Shown: one piece after another, positions 1 through 5,427 of the stretch | Numbering within the stretch: the first letter of the stretch is position 1 | Layout of the letters: each line of letters opens with the position of its first letter | NCBI GenBank assembly: GCA_016936335.1 | Contig: JAFGXZ010000209.1 | Coordinates: 1 to 7,851, forward strand | Direction of reading: 5' to 3' | DNA from: Fidelibacterota bacterium | GTDB lineage: Bacteria; Fidelibacterota; UBA2242 | Length of the DNA stretch: 7,851 nt | Program-made: the position numbers and the translations under genes | Notes under the pieces: model-generated | What the model was told of the DNA's origin: nothing | What the model saw: the letters and a program-made list of their open reading frames with translations, nothing else | Database searches by the model: none

Positions 1-1030
1 AGGCTGTCGAATTTCGGCAGTGTTGCTTCAGATAATCACCCAATTCCCGGTAAAACAATCCCATATCCTGCTCTTTTCCCATCCGAATCCCGTAGGGCGG
101 ATTAGTAACGATGATACTGTCATTGATCGATTCAATATCCCGATAATCACGAGCCCTGATTTGAATATTTCTCCCAAAAGTAAAATTTTTACTGTTTCGA
201 ATGACATCTTCAATTGCATGTCTGGAAATATCACTTCCGGACAATAATCTCTCCGGTAACGGGTGAATTTTTTTGTCAACTGTCTTTCGGATTGAATTCC
301 ACAGCTGCTCATTGTAATCCGGCAAATATTCAAAACCAAACCGTTTGCGGAAATACCCGGCGGGAATTTTGCAAAAAGCCATCAGTGCTTCCAGCAATAG
401 TGTTCCTGAGCCACACATCGGATCAATCAGTGGTTTTTCACCTTGCCAGCCGGTGAGTCGGATGATGGCAGCAGCGAGGGTTTCCTGCATTGGTGCTGCG
501 CCGGCTTGTGACCGATATCCTCGACGATGCAATGAACCACCGGATGTATCGACACTGATAACAGCGCGATTCCGCTCGATATGCAGATTAAGCCAGATAT
601 CGGGATTCAATGTCTCAACATTTGGCCGGTCACCGGTCTGTTCTTTAAAATAATCGACAACAGCATCTTTAAGTCGTAATGCGGCATATTTTGAGTGTGT
701 GATTTTACTGTGTGAGACCGATGCAAAAACCGCGAAGGTGTTCTTGATTGTAAATAGTGTGTGCCAGGGAACCTGCATCGCTGTCTTATATAAATAATCA
801 GCACTATGACAATCAAAGGTCCGTAAAGGCGCCACCACCCGGGTAATCAACCGGGACTGATAATTTATCCGGTACAGGATTTCATTATCTGCATTGAAAT
901 ACAAACCGCGATAGACATTCTTAATATCTTCGCCGCCAAGTTCGGTTAATTCGGATTTTCCAAGGTCTTCCATACCATTGGCGATTTGGGCAAAAAAACG
1001 ACGGGACCGAAGATACTCAAATTCGTTCAT
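1..1030 (-). CDS. THUMP-domain class I SAM-dependent RNA methyltransferase (RlmL/YpsC-like), 3' end outside window
   Basis: This is the N-terminal 343 residues of a methyltransferase of the family annotated as 23S rRNA guanine-N2 methyltransferase (RlmL N-terminal half, Bacillus YpsC). The frame is open from the ATG at 1030 to the window edge with no stop, so the C-terminus is missing. Residues about 5-160 fit the ferredoxin-like plus THUMP RNA-binding region. HRRGYR at 168-173 is the usual linker motif. DPMCGSGT at 203-210 is SAM-binding motif I, and NPPYG at 310-314 is the catalytic motif IV of N-methyltransferases acting on an exocyclic amine. An in-frame TAG lies four codons upstream of the ATG, which fixes the start; the SD is weak (GGAT just before the ATG). 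It lies downstream of fba on the same strand, 93 bases away. The family is certain from the motifs; the exact target nucleotide is not. Confidence 0.93.
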   Translation of the reverse strand, partial: MNEFEYLRSRRFFAQIANGMEDLGKSELTELGGEDIKNVYRGLYFNADNEILYRINYQSRLITRVVAPLRTFDCHSADYLYKTAMQVPWHTLFTIKNTFAVFASVSHSKITHSKYAALRLKDAVVDYFKEQTGDRPNVETLNPDIWLNLHIERNRAVISVDTSGGSLHRRGYRSQAGAAPMQETLAAAIIRLTGWQGEKPLIDPMCGSGTLLLEALMAFCKIPAGYFRKRFGFEYLPDYNEQLWNSIRKTVDKKIHPLPERLLSGSDISRHAIEDVIRNSKNFTFGRNIQIRARDYRDIESINDSIIVTNPPYGIRMGKEQDMGLFYRELGDYLKQHCRNSTA

Positions 1031-1047
1031 ATCCAATTTCTAAAATT

Positions 1048-1085
1048 TAAACCTGGCTTACAGCGACTGCCATAAACCAGGTTTA
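1048..1085 (-). terminator. Inverted repeat between fba and the methyltransferase; weak terminator or 5'-leader hairpin
   Basis: TAAACCTGG (1048-1056) and CCAGGTTTA (1077-1085) form a perfect 9-bp stem with a 20-base loop. Read on the minus strand, the second arm runs into TTTAAATTTT, a broken U-rich tract. It could therefore act as a weak intrinsic terminator after fba. It also sits only 17 bases before the methyltransferase start, so a leader structure is equally possible. Confidence 0.35.
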
Positions 1086-1092
1086 TTGTTTT

Positions 1093-1111
1093 CTTTGGGA
1101 AAATCCCAAAG
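1093..1111 (-). repeat. Short inverted repeat just downstream of fba
   Basis: CTTTGGGA (1093-1100) and TCCCAAAG (1104-1111) form an 8-bp perfect stem with a 3-base loop, 12 bases after the fba stop codon. No U-tract follows on either strand, so it does not look like a canonical terminator. It may protect the fba mRNA 3' end or act together with the next hairpin. Confidence 0.4.
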
Positions 1112-1123
1112 GCTATAAACATT

Positions 1124-2152
1124 TTAACGGCCCATGCTTTTTCCGGTGGATTTCAGGTCATTACAGGCTTGCACAACCCTGTCAGCCATCCCTTTGCGGG
1201 CGGCTTTCAGCCAGGCGCGTGGATCATACAGCTTTTTCACACCAACTTCGCCATCCACTTTCAGCACTTTATCATAATTCATGAACATATGATCCACAAC
1301 CGGTCGGGTAAAGGCATATTGAGTATCGGTATCCACATTCATTTTAATTACCCCATACTTCAATGTCTCGTGAATATCTTCAATAGTCGAACCGGAACCA
1401 CCATGGAATACGAGAAAGAAACGGGCGTCTTTACCATATTTTTTCATGACGGCATCCTGACCATCTCTCAGAATTGTTGGTTTCAACACAACATTACCCG
1501 GTTTATAAACACCGTGGACATTTCCGAAAGTTGCGGCGAACATATATTTGCCGCCTTTAACGGTACTCAATGCCTCGTAAACCGCAAGCATATCTTCCGG
1601 TGTAGTGTACAATTTTTCCTTGCCGACATTCTCGGTATTCACACCGTCTTCCTCACCCCCGACAACGCCTGCCTCCACTTCGAGAATAATTTCATTCTCG
1701 GCACAGAGTTTCATTAATTCAACGGCATTTGTCATATTTTCTTTCAAAGAGACGGCACTTCCATCATACATATGGCTGTTAAACAGATTTGGTAAACCAG
1801 CCGCCCGACGCCGGGCTGTTTCCGCTATCAGAGGTTTTAAAAATGAATCAATTTTGTCGGTCTGACAATGATCTGTATGCAGGGCAATATTGATATCATA
1901 TTTTGCAGCAATATGATGGGCCTGTTCCGCTAACATAATCGATCCGAGAACCATATCTTTCAGATTACCTGTCGCATGAGCGCCACCGCCGGTGGATACC
2001 TGGATGATACCGTCACTATTCGCTGCTGCAAAACCTTCAATCGCAGCATTTATCGTATCGGTCGTGGTAATATTTATAGCCGGGTATGCGAAGGATTCTT
2101 TATGGGCTTTTTCGAGCATTGCCACGTACTTCTTATAATTGACAACTGGCAT
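1124..2152 (-). CDS. fba: Class II fructose-bisphosphate aldolase
   Basis: This zinc-dependent cytoplasmic enzyme of glycolysis and gluconeogenesis interconverts fructose 1,6-bisphosphate with dihydroxyacetone phosphate and glyceraldehyde 3-phosphate. The 342-residue protein is full length for the class IIA type, and from memory it resembles the Mycobacterium tuberculosis enzyme along its whole length. HTDH at 92-95 supplies the catalytic Asp94 and zinc ligand His95. LEVE followed by GVVGGEEDG (157-170) is the central metal/loop signature. NVHGVY with His213 and FHGGSGS with His250 give the other zinc ligands. MNVDTDTQ (271-278) is the phosphate/substrate loop. The start is supported by AGGAG (2159-2163) six bases before the ATG. 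The gene faces a divergent promoter region and is followed by the methyltransferase on the same strand. Nothing is missing or odd. Confidence 0.97.
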   Translation of the reverse strand: MPVVNYKKYVAMLEKAHKESFAYPAINITTTDTINAAIEGFAAANSDGIIQVSTGGGAHATGNLKDMVLGSIMLAEQAHHIAAKYDINIALHTDHCQTDKIDSFLKPLIAETARRRAAGLPNLFNSHMYDGSAVSLKENMTNAVELMKLCAENEIILEVEAGVVGGEEDGVNTENVGKEKLYTTPEDMLAVYEALSTVKGGKYMFAATFGNVHGVYKPGNVVLKPTILRDGQDAVMKKYGKDARFFLVFHGGSGSTIEDIHETLKYGVIKMNVDTDTQYAFTRPVVDHMFMNYDKVLKVDGEVGVKKLYDPRAWLKAARKGMADRVVQACNDLKSTGKSMGR

Positions 2153-2318
2153 TTTTGACTCCTTTCAGATATTGTTAAATTCTCTAATCAAATCAATGTT
2201 AAATATAAATCCTTTTCACAAGGAATGAAAGAGATTATCGACGAAAAAGAGCATGGGATTTGCAGTTTAACTGTTCAACCTTTATATTGATTTTAAGTAA
2301 TAAACAGGGAGGTTAAAA
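2153..2318. promoter_or_regulatory. Divergent intergenic region between fba and the YbaK-type gene
   Basis: This 166-base AT-rich stretch must carry the start signals of both flanking genes. Visible elements are the fba SD (2159-2163), two copies of TGTTAAAT 24 bases apart (2173-2180 and 2197-2204), and a small inverted repeat TCCTT/AAGGA (2210-2214 and 2220-2224). There is also an odd palindrome CAGTTTAACTG (2263-2273) and the SD GGGAGG just before 2319. I see no convincing -35/-10 pair for fba, no riboswitch-like structure and no small ORF. Confidence 0.6.
2260..2288 (+). promoter_or_regulatory. Candidate sigma-70-type promoter for the YbaK-type gene
   Basis: TTGCAG (2260-2265) and TATATT (2283-2288) are separated by exactly 17 bases. 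The -10 box matches consensus at five of six positions; the -35 matches only in TTG. Transcription would begin about 7 bases downstream, leaving a leader of roughly 20-25 bases with the SD. The palindrome 2263-2273 overlaps the -35 and spacer and could be an operator. Confidence 0.45.
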
Positions 2319-2786
2319 ATGCCACAGCAAAAACGTGTTTTGTCATTTTTAAAAGAAAATAATGTGCCGTTCACCATCTCACAGCACCCCAAAGCCTATA
2401 CTGCCCAGAGAGTGGCCGCGACAGCCCACATTCCCGGGAAAATACTGGCAAAGACCATCGTTGTAAAAATCGATGGAAAAATGGCACTGGCAGTCCTGCC
2501 CGCCAACGACCGGATATCTTTCGAAGAATTCTCCCGCCAACTACATACGAAAAAAGTCGAACTGGCATCGGAAGAAGAGTTTCGCAAGATGTTTCCCGAT
2601 TGTGAAACCGGCGCTATGCCGCCTTTTGGAAATCTATATGAAATGGATACGTATGTTGCCTCAGATCTTGCCCGGAACAAAGCAATCGCCTTCAATGCCT
2701 GTAATCACATAGATATTATCGAGATGAAATTTGAGGATTTTAACCGCTTGGCAAACCCGATTGTCGTTCATTTCGAAATACATTGA
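2319..2786 (+). CDS. YbaK/ProX-type aminoacyl-tRNA deacylase domain protein
   Basis: This single-domain 155-residue cytoplasmic protein belongs to the YbaK/aminoacyl-tRNA-editing family, whose members hydrolyse mischarged aminoacyl-tRNAs such as Cys- or Ala-tRNAPro. The N-terminal segment HPKAYTAQRVA (23-33) and AKTIVVK (44-50) are typical. Lys45 fits the conserved lysine of the YbaK active site. GAMPPFGN (98-105) is the second family signature, lining the pocket. Length is normal for a stand-alone deacylase. The start is set by GGGAGG seven bases before the ATG. It is the only plus-strand gene here, and its stop lies 4 bases from the end of convergent corA. Which aminoacyl-tRNA it edits cannot be told from sequence. 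Confidence 0.92.
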   Translation: MPQQKRVLSFLKENNVPFTISQHPKAYTAQRVAATAHIPGKILAKTIVVKIDGKMALAVLPANDRISFEEFSRQLHTKKVELASEEEFRKMFPDCETGAMPPFGNLYEMDTYVASDLARNKAIAFNACNHIDIIEMKFEDFNRLANPIVVHFEIH

Positions 2787-2790
2787 TTTT

Positions 2791-3855
2791 TCAGAGCCAT
2801 TTCTTCCGTCTGAAAAATAGCAACATACTCACTCCGACTGACAGCATCGTAGCGAGTACTAAAGGATAGCCCAATTTCCATCTGAGTTCCGGCATAAATT
2901 GAAAATTCATACCGTATACTCCGGCGATAAATGTCAGCGGAATAAATATCGTCGCAATGATTGTCAGCACCTTCATCACCTCATTCATCCGGTTGCTGAC
3001 CGTTGATAGATAAATATCAAGCATACCTGTGACAATATCACGAAGATTTTCAACTGTATCCATAATCTGGATCGTGTGGTCGTAAACATCCCGAAAAAAG
3101 AGTTTCGAATTGTTTTTTACAAGGTCCGATTCCAACCGGTCGATACTACTTAAAATCTCACGCAACGGCCAGACCGATTTCCGCATAAAAATCAATTGCC
3201 GTTTTAACTGGTGAATCCGCTGCATAATGGAAGAATCAGTAACTTTAATTAAAAGATGATCCTCCAATTGCTCCGTTTCTTCAGCTATGGTTTCCAAAAC
3301 AAGGAAATAATTATCCACAATGGAATCCAACAAAGTGTAATAGAGATAATCGGCATTTTCCCGTCTGACCCTGCCTTTATTTTTCCTGAGACGCTCACGA
3401 ATGCTGTCAAATACATCACCTTCTATTTCCTGAAATGTTATCAGATAATTTTCACCAAGTACAAAACTGACCTGTTCGCTGTTCATTTCCTTTTTTTGAT
3501 CATTATAAGTCAGCATTTTGACGATACTGTAATAATAGTCGTCGTATTCTTCAAATTTCGGATGGTGATCTGTATTGACAATATCTTCCAGGATTAACGG
3601 ATGGATTTCAAATATTTGTCCGACCTTTTCAATTAATTCCAAGTCATTCAGTCCGGTAATATTAATCCAACTGACGGTATCCTTTTTCAGACAGGCAATC
3701 AGCTCTTCCGGATTTTGGACATCTGTTTCGATGATTTTTTCCGCATTATAGTCGATAAGCTTGATTGTGGATTTGACGCCTTCATTATCACCTACATAAA
3801 CGAGGGTTCCCGGCAACAGGCCGGGTTGTTTAATTTGTTTTCGCATAATCTTCAT
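2791..3855 (-). CDS. corA: CorA magnesium/cobalt transport channel
   Basis: This homopentameric inner-membrane Mg2+ channel (also Co2+) is, with the chosen start, 354 residues long against 351 for T. maritima CorA. A large cytoplasmic domain (1-about 285) is followed by a long pore helix/TM1 (about 290-313), the signature YGMNF (314-318), a short periplasmic loop with MPEL, TM2 (about 327-347) and a basic tail ending KKWL. Asp91 in LILED and Asp256 in FRDVYDH align with the two T. maritima aspartates that form the regulatory Mg2+ site, so gating by intracellular Mg2+ is probably retained. The ATG at 3855 is preferred because AGAGGTG lies six bases upstream and the N-terminus then matches the family. 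An in-frame ATG at 3876 would add seven residues but has no SD. It is the last gene of the minus-strand cation cluster and convergent with the YbaK-type gene. Confidence 0.96.
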   Translation of the reverse strand: MKIMRKQIKQPGLLPGTLVYVGDNEGVKSTIKLIDYNAEKIIETDVQNPEELIACLKKDTVSWINITGLNDLELIEKVGQIFEIHPLILEDIVNTDHHPKFEEYDDYYYSIVKMLTYNDQKKEMNSEQVSFVLGENYLITFQEIEGDVFDSIRERLRKNKGRVRRENADYLYYTLLDSIVDNYFLVLETIAEETEQLEDHLLIKVTDSSIMQRIHQLKRQLIFMRKSVWPLREILSSIDRLESDLVKNNSKLFFRDVYDHTIQIMDTVENLRDIVTGMLDIYLSTVSNRMNEVMKVLTIIATIFIPLTFIAGVYGMNFQFMPELRWKLGYPLVLATMLSVGVSMLLFFRRKKWL

Positions 3856-3861
3856 TTTTAG

Positions 3862-3868
3862 CACCTCT
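3862..3868 (-). promoter_or_regulatory. Shine-Dalgarno deciding the corA start
   Basis: On the minus strand, AGAGGTG precedes the ATG at 3855 by six bases. The alternative ATG at 3876 lies upstream of this SD and is preceded only by AT-rich sequence, so the shorter CorA is favoured. Confidence 0.75.
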
Positions 3869-3872
3869 CTTG

Positions 3873-3926
3873 TCATCGAAAAATATCTTTAAACCGTTTG
3901 AAAAGCGGCAGGTCTTCCATTTCCAT
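3873..3926 (-). CDS. Candidate 17-codon leader ORF upstream of corA
   Basis: A small ORF encodes MEMEDLPLFKRFKDIFR and ends TGA, 17 bases before the preferred corA ATG. GAAGG (3932-3936) lies five bases before its ATG, a plausible SD. The peptide has an acidic start, a central Pro and a basic/aromatic end. From memory, the MgtL leader peptide of enterobacterial mgtA is also 17 residues, begins Met-Glu with acidic residues and prolines, and ends Phe-Arg. In that system, translation of the leader responds to Mg2+. A leader ahead of another Mg2+ transporter is therefore an attractive but unproven reading. The same codons are also in frame with the end of the PAS gene beyond its TAG, so a protein tail is the rival explanation. 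Confidence 0.3.
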   Translation of the reverse strand: MEMEDLPLFKRFKDIFR

Positions 3927-3947
3927 TGAAACCTTCGGCACATCTAC
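3873..3947 (-). other. In-frame open stretch after the TAG stop of the PAS-like gene
   Basis: Directly after the TAG (3948-3950) the same frame continues for 24 sense codons to a TGA at 3873-3875. It has a protein-like composition (mixed acidic, hydrophobic and basic residues). The TGA overlaps the upstream corA ATG (3876) as ATGA. A frame of this length stays open by chance about one time in three, so this alone does not prove coding. It could be a recent nonsense mutation, a readthrough tail, or only the frame of the small leader ORF. Confidence 0.35.
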
Positions 3948-4706
3948 CTAGGATTTTACTTCCTGTTCTACGACTTTATATTTTGAAAATTTTTCTTTTT
4001 TGATAATCGTGCAAATACTGTTTGAGAGTTCATTTTTATAGTTCATGATTGGAAAAATGACAATATTGACGTCAATAGGTTTCTCAAAGGATTCGACCAT
4101 TAACGGACTTTGGAGTGTGATATATTTGGACTTGCGGAGTTCAATCATCACGATCGAATAATTAAATTTATCAAAAATGTTTTCCGCATATTCATTGATC
4201 AAATCCTTTTCACCAATCCCCATTTGTTCAACCAGATATTGACTGATTTTGATAATCATTCCCTGGGCATCCAGCAACAACATTGGGATCTCTGATTTTT
4301 CAAGCAAAAAGTTAACTAGATTCGACATGCTGCTGATTTTCAGGGACTTCATCTCATTCAACGAATCTAAATGAGTATTAATCTCAATAATTTTTTCACC
4401 CAATCGACCTAACTTTTTTAGCTGTGTTCCGCTGGAATATTTGCCCTGCCGGGACAGTTCAATTACCTTTTCAAGTTCCCTGAAAATATTCTTACTTTTT
4501 ACAAGCATTGATATAAATAATATTGTCAGAATAATCAGTAATACGATGATATAATAGATAAAATTCTCGGCAAAATATTTCAGTGATAGTGTGTCTGCAA
4601 ACTCAATCTCAGAAAAAGTCAGGTAACCGTGAATTCCAATTACCAGGAACGCGACAACAGCAAAAATGAAGAGCAGATATATGCGGAATTTGGATATTAA
4701 AAACAT
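3948..4706 (-). CDS. Two-TM membrane protein with cytoplasmic PAS-like domain, in the potassium-uptake operon
   Basis: I do not recognise a named family for this 252-residue protein. A basic N-terminus is followed by TM1 (about 8-25), a short external loop (26-48) and TM2 (about 49-69). A charged amphipathic helical linker (70-128) resembles HAMP or signalling-helix segments. A PAS-like fold follows (about 130-238), with EIPMLLLDAQGMIIKIS at 139-155 and strand-rich VNIVIFPIMN at 213-222. No kinase, cyclase, EAL or DNA-binding domain follows, so it looks like a sensor that acts by contact. Its ATG overlaps the KtrA stop as TAATG, with the SD AAAGGA inside the upstream gene, so translation is probably coupled. 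This suggests a regulator or accessory subunit of the KtrAB-type transporter. It ends in TAG, the only such stop among the complete genes here. Confidence 0.82.
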   Translation of the reverse strand: MFLISKFRIYLLFIFAVVAFLVIGIHGYLTFSEIEFADTLSLKYFAENFIYYIIVLLIILTILFISMLVKSKNIFRELEKVIELSRQGKYSSGTQLKKLGRLGEKIIEINTHLDSLNEMKSLKISSMSNLVNFLLEKSEIPMLLLDAQGMIIKISQYLVEQMGIGEKDLINEYAENIFDKFNYSIVMIELRKSKYITLQSPLMVESFEKPIDVNIVIFPIMNYKNELSNSICTIIKKEKFSKYKVVEQEVKS

Positions 4707-5398
4707 TAAATGTCCTTTAATTTATCGACGTCTTTTTCCCGTCCGACAACCACCAGAATGTCGTCTTTCTGGATAATAGTTGATGGTGCAGGAAAATCAA
4801 CATTGCTTTCAACAACCGGATTGCCCATATCATCAATCTTGGTGCTGGTATGTTTAATGGAAATAATGTTTATGTCTAGTTTTTTTCTTAAATCAAGCAT
4901 CATGATGGATTTTCCGACCATACTTTTTGGACACATGACTTCCGCCAGAATCTGATTTTGGCCGATATACACTTTATCAATGATATCCGGAGAGATTAAT
5001 TTGCTGGCAATCCGTTTTCCTTCTTCAATCTCAATGTTGATAACCTCGGTGGCACCGACCTGCTTCAACACCTGACCGTGAATATCGGAAATAGCCCGTG
5101 AAATAATGTAGGGGACTCCAAGATTTCTTAACACCGCCGTCGTTAAAATGCTGGATTCAATATTTTGACCAATTCCAACCACTGCCACGTCAATATCTTC
5201 AATCGGCGCATTTTTTAGTGACTGTTCATCCGTACTGTCAATTAAAACTGCCTGGGTGACCATATTTTTCACCTTTTCAATCAGATCTGTCTGAAAATCA
5301 ACGGCGATAACCTTACCACCTTTTTCAGAAATCACTCGACATACTTCCAGACCAAAGGTTCCCAGACCGAACACTCCAAATACTTTTTCTTTGGCCAT
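4706..5398 (-). CDS. ktrA: KtrA/TrkA-type RCK regulatory subunit of potassium uptake
   Basis: This peripheral cytoplasmic subunit forms a ring on the KtrB/TrkH pore and gates K+ uptake according to bound nucleotide (ATP/ADP or NAD(H)). At 230 residues it has a single RCK unit, as in KtrA, rather than the doubled TrkA. The RCK_N Rossmann domain (about 5-135) begins with GLGTFG at 11-16, and Asp34 closes strand 2 as the nucleotide-ribose ligand. The RCK_C domain (about 140-228) is the part that binds c-di-AMP in some KtrA proteins; whether it does here cannot be told. AGGAGGAG lies three bases before the ATG. The gene starts 21 bases after the pore gene and overlaps the PAS-like gene by one base, so the three are very likely one operon. 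Confidence 0.94.
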   Translation of the reverse strand: MAKEKVFGVFGLGTFGLEVCRVISEKGGKVIAVDFQTDLIEKVKNMVTQAVLIDSTDEQSLKNAPIEDIDVAVVGIGQNIESSILTTAVLRNLGVPYIISRAISDIHGQVLKQVGATEVINIEIEEGKRIASKLISPDIIDKVYIGQNQILAEVMCPKSMVGKSIMMLDLRKKLDINIISIKHTSTKIDDMGNPVVESNVDFPAPSTIIQKDDILVVVGREKDVDKLKDI

Positions 5399-5413
5399 CT
5401 ACTCCTCCTAACT

Positions 5414-5427
5414 TCGGGATTACCCGA
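5414..5427 (-). other. GC-rich mini hairpin over the ktrB stop codon
   Basis: TCGGG and CCCGA (5-bp stem) flank a TAAT loop that holds the TAA stop of the pore gene, just upstream of the ktrA SD. Ribosomes terminating here would open it. It may modulate coupling between the pore and RCK genes, but it is short enough to be chance. Confidence 0.25.

Noticed and set aside
20..816. Several open frames on both strands across the methyltransferase region
   Set aside because: The correct minus-strand frame from 1030 runs through the whole region with methyltransferase motifs; the others are shadows. This frame has no stop inside the window.
1169..1717. A 182-codon open frame on the plus strand opposite fba
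   Set aside because: It lies wholly antisense to a certain aldolase gene, its product has no recognisable domain and is His/Phe/Ile-rich as expected from a reversed coding frame, and no SD supports it.
2787..2817. Perfect 9-bp inverted repeat TTTTTCAGA/TCTGAAAAA at the convergent ends of the YbaK-type gene and corA, considered as a shared bidirectional terminator
   Set aside because: The stem is AT-rich, the loop is 13 bases, and neither strand has a U-tract after the second arm. The arms also encode CorA's C-terminal residues. It could help transcripts end but is not supportable as an intrinsic terminator.
3856..3876. Longer CorA starting at ATG 3876
   Set aside because: It has no SD, and the seven extra residues do not fit the CorA N-terminus. 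The strong SD at 3862-3868 lies inside that extension, pointing to 3855. Coupling through ATGA keeps it as a minor possibility.
3948..3950. Amber codon recoded as pyrrolysine or another amino acid
   Set aside because: No pyl genes or suppressor tRNA are visible, and the family is not one known for this. An ordinary stop or a simple nonsense mutation explains it more economically.
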